A DNA stretch of 64,000 bases from Streptomyces sp. MMG1121. GTDB taxonomy: Bacteria > Actinomycetota > Actinomycetes > Streptomycetales > Streptomycetaceae. The DNA lies in NCBI RefSeq assembly GCF_001280015.1, contig NZ_LGDV01000193.1, positions 22,565-86,564 on the forward strand, written 5' to 3'. The notes beneath the pieces were generated by a model that saw only the letters and a program-made list of their open reading frames with translations, had not been told where the DNA came from and searched no databases. The translations under genes were made by a program, and so were the position numbers. The stretch's first letter is position 1. Every line of letters begins with the position of its first letter. Shown one piece after another: positions 1 through 7,744 of the stretch.

Positions 1-362
1 AGGATGTTCTGCGTCAGCACCTGGGCCGGGGTCTCCGGGCCGTCGCTGGTCCCGTTCTCGCTCGCCTTGAGCATGGCGATCGAGCGTTCCACTGCGTCCT
101 CCGTCATCGGCTGCCCGGTGCGGAGCACCAGCATCATCTCGTCGAACACGCGCGAAATGAGGGCGACGTCGGCGGGGTCGCCGGCCGCGCTGATCTCATT
201 GCCCCGGACATGGATGTCGGCCGCCGGGAAGGCCCTCTCGATCACACGCAGGAGGGAGTCGCCAGAACCCAGCACGGTCACCATGGGGTGCTGGGCGGGG
301 ACGGTGAACTGCGCTCTCGCCTGCTCCTGCGCGGGGGTATGAGCTGTGGATGTCTGTGTCAT
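1..362 (-). CDS. phoH: PhoH family protein, 5' end only (partial at window edge)
   Basis: Reading the minus strand from the ATG at 362 gives about 120 codons open to the window edge, beginning MTQTSTAHTPAQEQARAQF. Features typical of actinobacterial PhoH N-termini are the stretch VTVLGSGDSLLRVIERAFP, then HVRGNEISAAGDP, and a helix ending FDEMMLVLRTGQ. The P-loop ATPase domain that defines PhoH lies outside the window, so the assignment rests on the N-terminal domain only. PhoH proteins are cytoplasmic ATPases tied to RNA metabolism and, in many bacteria, encoded beside ybeY and era; those genes would lie further left. The 150 bases between this gene and the kinase hold no recognisable gene. 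Confidence 0.8.
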   Translation of the reverse strand, partial: MTQTSTAHTPAQEQARAQFTVPAQHPMVTVLGSGDSLLRVIERAFPAADIHVRGNEISAAGDPADVALISRVFDEMMLVLRTGQPMTEDAVERSIAMLKASENGTSDGPETPAQVLTQNI

Positions 363-512
363 GGGCCGGCGCTGAAGGCCTGCGCTTCCTCCTCGTCACG
401 GCCACCTGGCTGAGGGTGGCCTCGCGATTCCAGAGTACGACGGGGGGCTGACAACGCCGTAGGGCTTTTCGGGGTCCGGATTCCGGAGCAGGCCAGGTGG
501 GAGACCAGGGGT

Positions 513-1670
513 TCAGGTCGAGCGCCGGAAACCGATGGTCGGTACGGCCCTGCGCAGCGGCCACACCCGGTCCAGCCGCTCGGGAACCAGGCCCTCGAGG
601 AACGCGTACCTCTCCAGCGCCGCCGGCTCCTGCCCGGGCAGGGACTGCACCCTGCGCCACCAGGCGCCGATCTCCGACCACCCCGGCGCCGACAGGGACC
701 CCCCGAACTCCTGTACCGACAAGGCCGCCGTGAGCCCCGCGAACGCCAGCCGGTCGGCCAGCGGCCACCCCGCCAGGGACCCGGTCACGAACCCGGCGAC
801 GAACACGTCCCCCGCCCCGGTCGGATCCAGCGCCTCCACGGCGATCGCGGGCACCTCGGCCGCCTCCCCCGTCCGCCGGTCCACCGCGTACGCCCCCTCG
901 GACCCCAGCGTCACCACGGCCACCGGCACGTGCTCGGTCAGGGCGTGCGCGGCGAGCCGCGGGCACTCGGCCCCCGTGTACCGCTTCGCCTCCTCCGCGT
1001 TCGGCAGGAACGCCTCGCAGTGCTCCAGATCCGCGAGGCCCGACAGGTCCCACGCCCCGGTGTCGTCCCAGCCGACGTCGGCGAAGATCCGGGTCCCCTC
1101 CCGGGCGGCCTGTGCGATCCAGGACGCGCGCATGCCCGGCGTCAGCGAGGCGACGGCGGCACGCGCGTGAGGCGGCCGGTCGGGGGCGCCCTCGTGGAGG
1201 AACACGGCCTCCGGCGGCGGCTCGTGCCCGTGGGACACCATCGTGCGCTCGCCTTCGTAGGCCATCGACACCGTCACCGGCGAGTGCCAGCCGGGCACGG
1301 TCCGCGAGGCCGACAGGTCGATGCCCTCGCCCTGCGCGAGCGCGTCCCAGCAGTACTCGCCGTAGTGGTCGTCCCCGAACGCCGCGGCGAGGGAGGTCCG
1401 CAGGCCGAGCCGGGCCAGCGCGGTGGCCATGTTGGCGACCCCGCCGGGGCTGGAGCCCATGCCCCGGGCCCAGGACTCGGTGCCGCGCACGGGCGCCGAG
1501 TCCAGCCCGGTGAAGATGATGTCGAGGAAGACCGTGCCCGTCAGATAGACGTCCCAGGGCGGGTCGCCGGGCGTGCGCAGCGCGGCGAGCGGGTCGACGT
1601 GGGCCTGCCGGCGCCCGGCCTGCGTGAGGTGGTCCGGTTCCTCTCCGGCGAAGGTGTGCGAGGCGGTCAC
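513..1670 (-). CDS. PfkB-family carbohydrate kinase
   Basis: A 385-residue sugar kinase of the ribokinase/PfkB family. The N-terminal glycine-rich signature is seen in SSPGGVANMATALARLG and the C-terminal catalytic signature in DPTGAGDVFVAGF, whose Asp is the family's catalytic base. The family transfers the ATP gamma-phosphate to a sugar or nucleoside hydroxyl in the cytoplasm; the substrate cannot be told from sequence. The start is a GTG preceded by GGGAG. The first 35 residues are extra to the fold and probably disordered. It sits 97 bases downstream of the glucarate genes on the same strand, so a role in sugar or sugar-acid use is possible, but the published glucarate route needs no kinase, so this link is only contextual. 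Confidence 0.85.
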   Translation of the reverse strand: MTASHTFAGEEPDHLTQAGRRQAHVDPLAALRTPGDPPWDVYLTGTVFLDIIFTGLDSAPVRGTESWARGMGSSPGGVANMATALARLGLRTSLAAAFGDDHYGEYCWDALAQGEGIDLSASRTVPGWHSPVTVSMAYEGERTMVSHGHEPPPEAVFLHEGAPDRPPHARAAVASLTPGMRASWIAQAAREGTRIFADVGWDDTGAWDLSGLADLEHCEAFLPNAEEAKRYTGAECPRLAAHALTEHVPVAVVTLGSEGAYAVDRRTGEAAEVPAIAVEALDPTGAGDVFVAGFVTGSLAGWPLADRLAFAGLTAALSVQEFGGSLSAPGWSEIGAWWRRVQSLPGQEPAALERYAFLEGLVPERLDRVWPLRRAVPTIGFRRST

Positions 1671-1767
1671 GGTGCGCTCCCTGGCGTGGTGCGGGTCTGG
1701 CCAGTGTGCACCAGGTCACGCACCGGAATCGCCGGTCGCGCCCGCTTCCCCCGCTACCTCACCGGTC

Positions 1768-3057
1768 TCACCAGCGCGGCATCACCGGTTGCCGCCACCC
1801 CGGTTCGCCCGCGCGCATCGCCGCCGCGTCGTCCCGGTCGCGCAGCGTGCCGTCGTCCTCGGTCCACCTGCGGTGCAGCCGGGCCAGTTCGTCCCGGTCG
1901 AGCGCGACGCCGAGTCCGGGTGCGTCGGACACCACGACCCGGCCGTCGTCGAAGGCGAGCCGTTCGGTGAGGACGTCCTCCGACTGCCAGGGGTAGTGGG
2001 AGTCGCAGGCGTGGTGCAGGTTCGGGACGGTGGCGGCCACGTGGGTCATCGCGGCGAGGCTGATGCCGAGGTGGGTGTTGGAGTGCATGGACACCCCGAC
2101 CCCGAAGGTCGCGCAGATCGCGGCGAGGTACTGGGTGTTGCGCAGCCCGCCCCAGTAGTGGTGGTCGGAGAGCACCACCTGCACGGCGTCCTTCGTGAAC
2201 GCCTCCTTGATCTCGCCGAAGGCGGTGACGCACATGTTGGTGGCGAGCGGGATGTCCGTCGCCGCCGACACCTCGGCCATCGCCGGTGTGCCCAGGGTCG
2301 GGTCCTCCAGGTACTCCAGGACGTCCCCGAGTTCCTTCGCCACCTTCAGCGAGGTCTCGACGGACCAGGCGCCGTTGGGGTCGAGGCGCAGCGGGTGCCC
2401 GGGGAAGGCCTCGGCGAGGGCACGTACGGCCGCGATCTCCTCGTCGGGCGGGAAGACGCCGCCCTTGAGCTTGAAGGAGGTGAAGCCGTAGCGGTCCTTG
2501 AACCGCCGCGCCTGTTCGACGACTCCGGCCGGGTCGAGGGCGGCACCCCAGTCGTCGGGCTCGGCCGCGACGCCCCGCGGGTGTGCGGCCCACTTGTAGA
2601 ACAGATAGGCGCTGTACTCGACCCCGTCGCGCACCTTGCCGCCGAGCAGCGCGTGCACGGGCAGTCCGAGCGCCTTGCCCTGGGCGTCGAGGCAGGCGAC
2701 CTCGAAGGCGGAGAGCACGGACAGCCGCAGCTTGTCGGCGCTCTGCACCCCGCGCAGCCCGCCGGCGTCCACCTCTGCGTCGACCCGGGACGCGTCCACG
2801 CCGAGGTCGAGAGCGAACAGACCGTTCACATCCATGACCGACCGTCCGGTGAGCCGTTCGGCCAGCGGACGGGCCAGCTCCAGGTACTTGGTGTCGCCGT
2901 AGGTCTCGCCGAGCCCGGTGATCCCGTCGGCCGTGACGATCTCCACGATCAGCCGGGGGGTGTACGGCTGGTGCACGCCCTGGGTGTTGAGCAGCGGCGG
3001 GTCGGCCACCAGGATCGGCGTCAGCCGTACCTCGGTGATGGTCAGGTCACGGGTCAC
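1768..3057 (-). CDS. gudD: D-glucarate dehydratase (enolase superfamily)
   Basis: A 429-residue member of the enolase superfamily, glucarate dehydratase subgroup. It would convert D-glucarate to 5-dehydro-4-deoxy-D-glucarate. Visible catalytic elements in order: the KxK base in SFKLKGG, metal ligands in LRLDPNGAW (Asp) and YLEDP (Glu), the subgroup-specific Asn in LATNMCV, and the second-base dyad formed by Asp of VVLSDHHYWGG and His of VSMHSNTHLGIS. The Asn as third metal ligand and the His-Asp dyad separate it from mandelate racemase and galactonate dehydratase. It overlaps the upstream kdgD by four bases, so the two are translationally coupled and consecutive in the pathway. The next enzyme, 2-oxoglutarate semialdehyde dehydrogenase, is not in this window. 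Confidence 0.9.
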   Translation of the reverse strand: MTRDLTITEVRLTPILVADPPLLNTQGVHQPYTPRLIVEIVTADGITGLGETYGDTKYLELARPLAERLTGRSVMDVNGLFALDLGVDASRVDAEVDAGGLRGVQSADKLRLSVLSAFEVACLDAQGKALGLPVHALLGGKVRDGVEYSAYLFYKWAAHPRGVAAEPDDWGAALDPAGVVEQARRFKDRYGFTSFKLKGGVFPPDEEIAAVRALAEAFPGHPLRLDPNGAWSVETSLKVAKELGDVLEYLEDPTLGTPAMAEVSAATDIPLATNMCVTAFGEIKEAFTKDAVQVVLSDHHYWGGLRNTQYLAAICATFGVGVSMHSNTHLGISLAAMTHVAATVPNLHHACDSHYPWQSEDVLTERLAFDDGRVVVSDAPGLGVALDRDELARLHRRWTEDDGTLRDRDDAAAMRAGEPGWRQPVMPRW

Positions 3058-4010
3058 AGGGAGGCTCCTACGAGGTCGAGTCCGGCGGTGAGGAGGGCCT
3101 TGAGGTCGGCGAGGTCGGCGGGTGCGGGGTCGGTGAGCGGGGCGCGCACGGGCCCGACGCGCTGTCCGCGCAGCCGGGCCGCGGCCTTCACCAGGGACAC
3201 GGCGTATCCGGGCGCACGGTCGCGGAGTTCCACGAAGGGAACGTAGAAGTCCCGTAGCAGCTTGTCGACCGTCCCCTCCTCCCCCTCCCGGAGCGCGGCG
3301 AAGAAGGCGCCGGCGATCTCGGGGGCGAAGGCGTGCACGGCGGAGGAGTAGGCAGGGACGCCGACGGTGGCGTAGGCGCGGGCCTGGATCTCGGCGGTGG
3401 CGGCGCCGTTGAAGAAGAGGAAGCCGTCGGGGGCGGCCAGGGTGAGGCGCTGGAGCCGGTCGAGGTCGCTGTGCCCGTCCTTGACGCCGATGACGTTCGG
3501 GATGCGGGCGATGCGGCGCAACGTGTCCGTGCCGTAGGCGACTTGGCCGCGCTGATAGGCCACGATCGGCAGCGGGGTGCGGGCGGCGAGGTGCTCCAGC
3601 TGGGCGGCGAGGCCGTCCTGCGGGGCGTCGACCAGGTAGTGCGGCAGCGCGAGCAGGGCGTCGGCGCCGGCCTCCTCGGCGATCCGCGCGAACCGGGCGG
3701 CCTGCGCCCAGCCGTACCCGGTCCCGGCCACGACGGGCACGCGCCCGGCCGCCTCCTCGACGGTGATCGCGACCACGGTCCGGTACTCCTCCTCGTCCAG
3801 CGAGAAGAACTCCCCGGTGCCGCAGGCGGGGAAGAGGGCGCCCGGCCCGGAGGCGAGCCGGTCGGCGACGTGGGCGCGCAAGCCGTCGGGGTCGAGGGAG
3901 CCGTCGTCGTGGAAGGCGGTGAGCGGGAAGGACAGCACACCCCGCGCCATGCCTTCCCGCAGCCGCCGCGCCACATCCTGCGGACTCGGATCGCCGCCCA
4001 CCCTGATCAT
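3054..4010 (-). CDS. kdgD: 5-dehydro-4-deoxyglucarate dehydratase (KdgD, DapA superfamily)
   Basis: A 318-residue class I aldolase-fold enzyme of the DHDPS family. It is expected to dehydrate and decarboxylate 5-dehydro-4-deoxyglucarate to 2,5-dioxopentanoate. The Schiff-base lysine is seen in NVIGVKDGHSDL, the carboxylate-binding loop in PACGTGEFFSLDEEE, and the conserved tyrosine in IVAYQRGQV. The GTGEFF and KDGH sequences are characteristic of KdgD rather than of dapA or nanA. It is the first gene of a coupled operon with gudD. The 210 bases upstream carry a tandem repeat that is a likely operator. The start ATG at 4010 has only a weak AGGGGAGAT-type ribosome site next to it, so a start a few codons later is possible. 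Confidence 0.9.
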   Translation of the reverse strand: MIRVGGDPSPQDVARRLREGMARGVLSFPLTAFHDDGSLDPDGLRAHVADRLASGPGALFPACGTGEFFSLDEEEYRTVVAITVEEAAGRVPVVAGTGYGWAQAARFARIAEEAGADALLALPHYLVDAPQDGLAAQLEHLAARTPLPIVAYQRGQVAYGTDTLRRIARIPNVIGVKDGHSDLDRLQRLTLAAPDGFLFFNGAATAEIQARAYATVGVPAYSSAVHAFAPEIAGAFFAALREGEEGTVDKLLRDFYVPFVELRDRAPGYAVSLVKAAARLRGQRVGPVRAPLTDPAPADLADLKALLTAGLDLVGASL

Positions 4011-4032
4011 CTCCCCTTGTGAATGCCGTCTA

Positions 4033-4058
4033 TATATGAGAACAGTATCTGGAAACAG
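4033..4058. promoter_or_regulatory. Tandem 13-bp direct repeat, candidate operator of kdgD-gudD
   Basis: Two head-to-tail 13-mers, tatatgagaacag and tatctggaaacag, agree at 10 of 13 positions and abut each other 23 to 48 bases upstream of the kdgD start. The G(A/G)AACA core recalls the half-site of KdgR-type IclR regulators of sugar-acid genes, but the exact regulator is unknown and no regulator gene lies in the window. Confidence 0.45.
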
Positions 4059-4219
4059 CTGCTACCCGCAGCGACACCTGGCAAACCAAAAGGTGACTCG
4101 GATCACGCGACCCCGCCTTCTTCCGGAACCGCCTGCTTGATACAACTTGCTCGCGCGTTCCTGTCCGTCGACGGTCGTCGCCCCACTCCCCCTTTCTGAG
4201 TCACCTTCCGGGAACGCCC

Positions 4220-5452
4220 GTGTCCGCCCCCCGCACCCTGCCCTGGCCCCTCGTCGCCCTGTTCACGGCCGGGTATCTCGCGCCCTATCTGCTGCCGACC
4301 ACCGTCGGCCGGCTCGACTCCGGGCTGCCGCTCACCGCCACCCAGGCCGGGGCCATCGGCAGTGCCCTGCTGCTGAGTTCGGCGGCGGCGGGCTTCCTGC
4401 TGGCCTCGCGGGTCGAGCGGATCGGCGCCCGCACCCTCGCCCGCGCGGGCCTCGCCCTCGCCTTCCTCGGCTACGGCGGTGCCGCCCTCACCGGCGTCGT
4501 ACCGGCCGTCGTCGCGGGCGCGGTCGCCGGCGGCTTCGGCTCGGGTACGGTCACGGCGGTCGCCGCGAGCGGCATCGCCGCCGAACGCGACCCGCACCGG
4601 GTCACCACGCGAGGCCTGCTCGGCGTCTCCGGCCTGGCCGCCGCCCTGTATCTGACGATTCCTCACCTCGGCCCCGGCCACGGCCTCCCTCTGGCCGCGA
4701 TCGCGCTCACCGCGCTCGCCGTCTGGCCGCTCACCGGCCGCCTGCCCCGCCGTACGGCACCGGCGGCCCGTACGGCTGTCGGGTACGGCCGCCTCCCCCA
4801 CCTCCGCGCCGGTCTGCTGCTCGCCGCCGCGATGCCGTGCTGGTCCCTCGCGCAGAACGCCCTGTGGGGCGTCAGCGGCAGGATCGGCCTCGCCCAGGCC
4901 CGCCTCGGCGAGGTCACCGTGGGCGCGGTGTTCGCGGTCGCGCTCGGCGCCGGGCTGCTCGGGGTGCTGGGTGCGGGGGTGCTCGGCTCCCGGCTGGGCC
5001 GGGCGCTGCCCATCGGCGCCGGTACGGCACTGATCGCGGCCTGTGTCGCGCTCAGCGCCTCGGCCCGGGACCTGCCCGCCTTCGCGGCCGGCGAGATCTC
5101 CTGGAACCTGCTCTACCCGATCGTGCTGTCGTACGTCCTCGGCCTCGCCGCCTCCCTCGACCCCCGGGGCCGCTGGGCGGTCCTGGTCGGCTCGGCGTCC
5201 TCGCTGGGCACGGCGGCGGGCCCGCTGACCGGGAGCGTGCTGGCGGCCGGGGTGGGCTTCCCGGTCACGGGCGACCTGCTCGGCGCCGGGCTGCTGGTGA
5301 TCGCCGTACCGATGACGGCGGTCGCGCTGCGTACGGCAAAGCGCCCCCTGTCGGTCGTGGAACTCCCCGTGGAGGCGCCTGCCGTACCCGCGCAGCGGGC
5401 TTATGACACCGCGTCGCCGTCGAACTCGTACGCGTCCACCTCGGCGAGATAG
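4220..5452 (+). CDS. MFS transporter
   Basis: A 410-residue integral membrane protein with about twelve hydrophobic segments, from TLPWPLVALFTAGYLAPYLL near the N-terminus to GLLVIAVPMTAVALRT near residue 375. A loop between the second and third segments with a charged SRVERIGARTLARAG stretch matches the basic loop common in major facilitator transporters. The substrate cannot be assigned. The start ATG is placed after GGGAACGCCCG. It is divergent from kdgD, so it could serve sugar-acid uptake, but its own promoter is not obvious. Its last 17 codons overlap the 3' end of the adenine deaminase gene on the other strand, an arrangement of convergent tails. Confidence 0.8.
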   Translation: MSAPRTLPWPLVALFTAGYLAPYLLPTTVGRLDSGLPLTATQAGAIGSALLLSSAAAGFLLASRVERIGARTLARAGLALAFLGYGGAALTGVVPAVVAGAVAGGFGSGTVTAVAASGIAAERDPHRVTTRGLLGVSGLAAALYLTIPHLGPGHGLPLAAIALTALAVWPLTGRLPRRTAPAARTAVGYGRLPHLRAGLLLAAAMPCWSLAQNALWGVSGRIGLAQARLGEVTVGAVFAVALGAGLLGVLGAGVLGSRLGRALPIGAGTALIAACVALSASARDLPAFAAGEISWNLLYPIVLSYVLGLAASLDPRGRWAVLVGSASSLGTAAGPLTGSVLAAGVGFPVTGDLLGAGLLVIAVPMTAVALRTAKRPLSVVELPVEAPAVPAQRAYDTASPSNSYASTSAR

Positions 5453-6408
5453 CGCGCCCGGCGCTCCTCGTCGTCCTCCAGGAAGGAGGCGAGGAAGGAG
5501 TTGCGGGCCAGCTCGCGCAGCCGGTCCTCGGACAGGCCCAGGCTCTGGTGCACGGCCGTGAAGTTGTCGCCCGCGTAGCCGCCGAAGTAGGCCGGGTCGT
5601 CGGAGTTGACCGTGCACATGAGGCCCGCGTCCAGCATGGCCGGCAGCGGGTGCTCGGCGAGCGTGTCGACGGTGCGCAGGCGGACGTTGGACAGCGGGCA
5701 CAGGGTCAGCGGGATCCGCTCCCGGACCAGCCGCTCGACCAGCGCCGGGTCCTCCACGCAGCGCAGCCCGTGGTCCACGCGCTCGACGCCGAGCACGTCC
5801 AGCGCCTCGGTGATGTACTCCGGCGGCCCCTCCTCACCGGCATGGGCGACCCGGCGCAGCCCCAGCGCGGCGGCGGCCTCGTACACCTCCTTGAACTTCA
5901 CCGGCGGATGCCCGACCTCGGCGGAGTCCAGGCCGACCCCGGTGATCCGGTCCAGGTAGGGCTCGGCGGCCCGAAGGGTCTCCAGGGCCGACTCGGCGGA
6001 CTCGTCGCGCAGGAAGCACATGATCAGCTTCGTGGAGACGCCATGGCTCTGCTCGCTGCTCCCGAGCGCCCGCCACAGTCCCTGCACGACCGTCCCCAGG
6101 GACACGCCCCGCACGAGATGGGCCTGCGGGTCGAAGAAGATCTCCGCGTGCCGGACGCCCTGGGCGGCGGCGCGGGCGAGATAGGCGTCCGCCAGGTCCG
6201 CGAAGTCCTGCTCGATGCGCAGGACGGCCATCAGCTCGTAGTACAGGTTCAGGAAGGACTGGAGATCCTCGAAGTCGTACGCCTTGCGCAGTTCGTCCGT
6301 GTCCGCGTACGGCAGGCTCACGCCGTTGCGGGCGGCCAGCTCGAACGCCAGCTCCGGCTCCAGGGTGCCTTCGATGTGGAGGTGCAGTTCTGCTTTCGGG
6401 AGAGGCAT
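5401..6408 (-). CDS. Adenine deaminase of the adenosine-deaminase-like fold
   Basis: A 335-residue amidohydrolase. Metal and catalytic residues are visible: AELHLHIEG (HxH), VAHAGEE (His and Glu), RVDHGLR (His) and NSDDPAYFGG (Asp pair). The substrate-specifying part reads LDSAEVGHPPVKF and EEGPPEYITEALD, which follows the fungal and Pseudomonas adenine deaminase group and not true adenosine deaminases, which carry a GxDLAGxE stretch there. The likely reaction is adenine to hypoxanthine plus ammonia (purine salvage). Automatic annotation would probably say adenosine deaminase. A -10-like TACGAT lies at 6415-6420, six bases before the ATG, with no ribosome site, suggesting a leaderless mRNA. 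Confidence 0.85.
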   Translation of the reverse strand: MPLPKAELHLHIEGTLEPELAFELAARNGVSLPYADTDELRKAYDFEDLQSFLNLYYELMAVLRIEQDFADLADAYLARAAAQGVRHAEIFFDPQAHLVRGVSLGTVVQGLWRALGSSEQSHGVSTKLIMCFLRDESAESALETLRAAEPYLDRITGVGLDSAEVGHPPVKFKEVYEAAAALGLRRVAHAGEEGPPEYITEALDVLGVERVDHGLRCVEDPALVERLVRERIPLTLCPLSNVRLRTVDTLAEHPLPAMLDAGLMCTVNSDDPAYFGGYAGDNFTAVHQSLGLSEDRLRELARNSFLASFLEDDEERRARYLAEVDAYEFDGDAVS

Positions 6409-6429
6409 CGAAGCATCGTACGGCGTGCT

Positions 6430-7335
6430 TCAGCGCCGTTTCGGAACCGGCACTCGCAGCAGATCGTGCGCCACGGTCAGCTCCCCCTCGAAACCGGCCG
6501 CCCGCGCCTGCCGCTCGAACTCCTCGGGCTCGGAGTAGCGCTGGCTGAAGTGGGTGAGGACAAGGTGTCGTACGCCCGCGTCCCGGGCGACGGCGGCGGC
6601 CTGTCCGGCCGTCAAGTGCCCGTGTTCCACCGCCAGTTCGACGTCCTCGTCGAGGAAGGTGGACTCGATCACGAGCAGGTCGCAGCCCTCTGCGAGCGCG
6701 TGCACGCCCGCGCAGAGCCGGGTGTCCATGACGAACGCGAAGCGCTGCCCGTGCCGGACCTCGCTGACGTCCTCCAGCGTCACGTCCCCGAGCCGGCCCT
6801 CCCGCTGGAGCCGGCCGACGTCCGGCCCCTTGATCCCGTGCGCGGCGAGCCGGTCGGGCAGCATGCGGCGGCCGTCGGGCTCGATGAGGCGATAGCCGTA
6901 GGACTCGACAGGATGGGACAGCTTGCGGGCTTCCAGGGTGTACGACGGGGTCACCGCGAGGATGCCGTCGGCGGCGACCGGTGCCTCGGTGATGCCGACC
7001 GTCTCCCGGTAGGCCGTCGCGTACCGCAGGCGGTCGAAGAAGCGCTGCCCGGAACGCGGGTAGTGCGCGGTGACCTCGTGCGGCACCTGGTCGAGGTTGA
7101 TCCGCTGGATGACACCGGCGAGGCCGAGACTGTGGTCGCCGTGGAAGTGCGTGACGCAGATCCGGTTCAGGTCGTGGGCGGCGACCCCGGCGCGCACCAT
7201 CTGCCGCTGGGTGCCCTCGCCGGGATCGAACAGGATGCCCGCGCCGTCCCACCGCAGCAGATAGCCGTTGTGGTTGCGGTGCCGGGTGGGGACCTGACTG
7301 GCGGTGCCGAGGACCACCAGTTCACGTACGGACAT
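6430..7335 (-). CDS. rnz: Ribonuclease Z (tRNA 3' endonuclease)
   Basis: A 301-residue metallo-beta-lactamase-fold nuclease that trims 3' trailers of tRNA precursors. The zinc motif is THFHGDH at about residue 62; later ligands lie in VMDTRLC and LTHFSQRY; the RNase Z-specific HGHLTAGQA segment near residue 240 carries the His of the Z motif. Length fits the short bacterial form. It starts 6 bases after the HIT gene stop, so the two are cotranscribed. Because neither tRNA-Ala gene in this window encodes CCA, an RNase Z for 3' processing is expected in this genome. Confidence 0.92.
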   Translation of the reverse strand: MSVRELVVLGTASQVPTRHRNHNGYLLRWDGAGILFDPGEGTQRQMVRAGVAAHDLNRICVTHFHGDHSLGLAGVIQRINLDQVPHEVTAHYPRSGQRFFDRLRYATAYRETVGITEAPVAADGILAVTPSYTLEARKLSHPVESYGYRLIEPDGRRMLPDRLAAHGIKGPDVGRLQREGRLGDVTLEDVSEVRHGQRFAFVMDTRLCAGVHALAEGCDLLVIESTFLDEDVELAVEHGHLTAGQAAAVARDAGVRHLVLTHFSQRYSEPEEFERQARAAGFEGELTVAHDLLRVPVPKRR

Positions 7336-7341
7336 GGCGTC

Positions 7342-7695
7342 CTATCCCGGGGGCCATTCCATGCCGCGCCCGCCGAGGACGTGCGCGTGGGCGTGCCAGA
7401 CGGTCTGGCCGGCGCCGGCTCCCGTGTTGAAGACGATGCGGTAGCTGTCGAGCTTGTCCTCGTCCGCCACGGCCTGGGCTTCCTGCAGGACGTCGGCGGC
7501 CGCCTGCGGTGCCCCGGCGGCGAGGGCGGCCGCGTTCTCGTAGTGGACCTTGGGGATCACCAGAACGTGGGTGGGGGCCTGGGGATTTATGTCCCGGAAG
7601 GCGACGGTGGTGTCTGTTTCGCGGACGATCGTCGCCGGGATGTGTCCTTCGACGATCTTGCAGAACAGGCAGTCGGGCTGCGGTTCGCCTGTCAC
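7342..7695 (-). CDS. HIT-family (histidine triad) nucleotide hydrolase
   Basis: A 117-residue protein of the HINT branch. It starts with CLFCKIVEGHIPA, where the CxxC is common in the branch, continues with THVLVIPKVHY, and ends in the histidine triad VWHAHAHVLGGR with a WPPG C-terminus. HINT enzymes hydrolyse phosphoramidates such as adenosine 5'-monophosphoramidate and act as dimers. The gene lies directly upstream of rnz with a 6-base gap. The physiological substrate in actinomycetes is not established. Confidence 0.9.
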   Translation of the reverse strand: MTGEPQPDCLFCKIVEGHIPATIVRETDTTVAFRDINPQAPTHVLVIPKVHYENAAALAAGAPQAAADVLQEAQAVADEDKLDSYRIVFNTGAGAGQTVWHAHAHVLGGRGMEWPPG

Positions 7696-7744
7696 GCGTG
7701 TGCCTCCTCACGCTGGTGATCAATACCGGTGCATCGTAGTCGCT

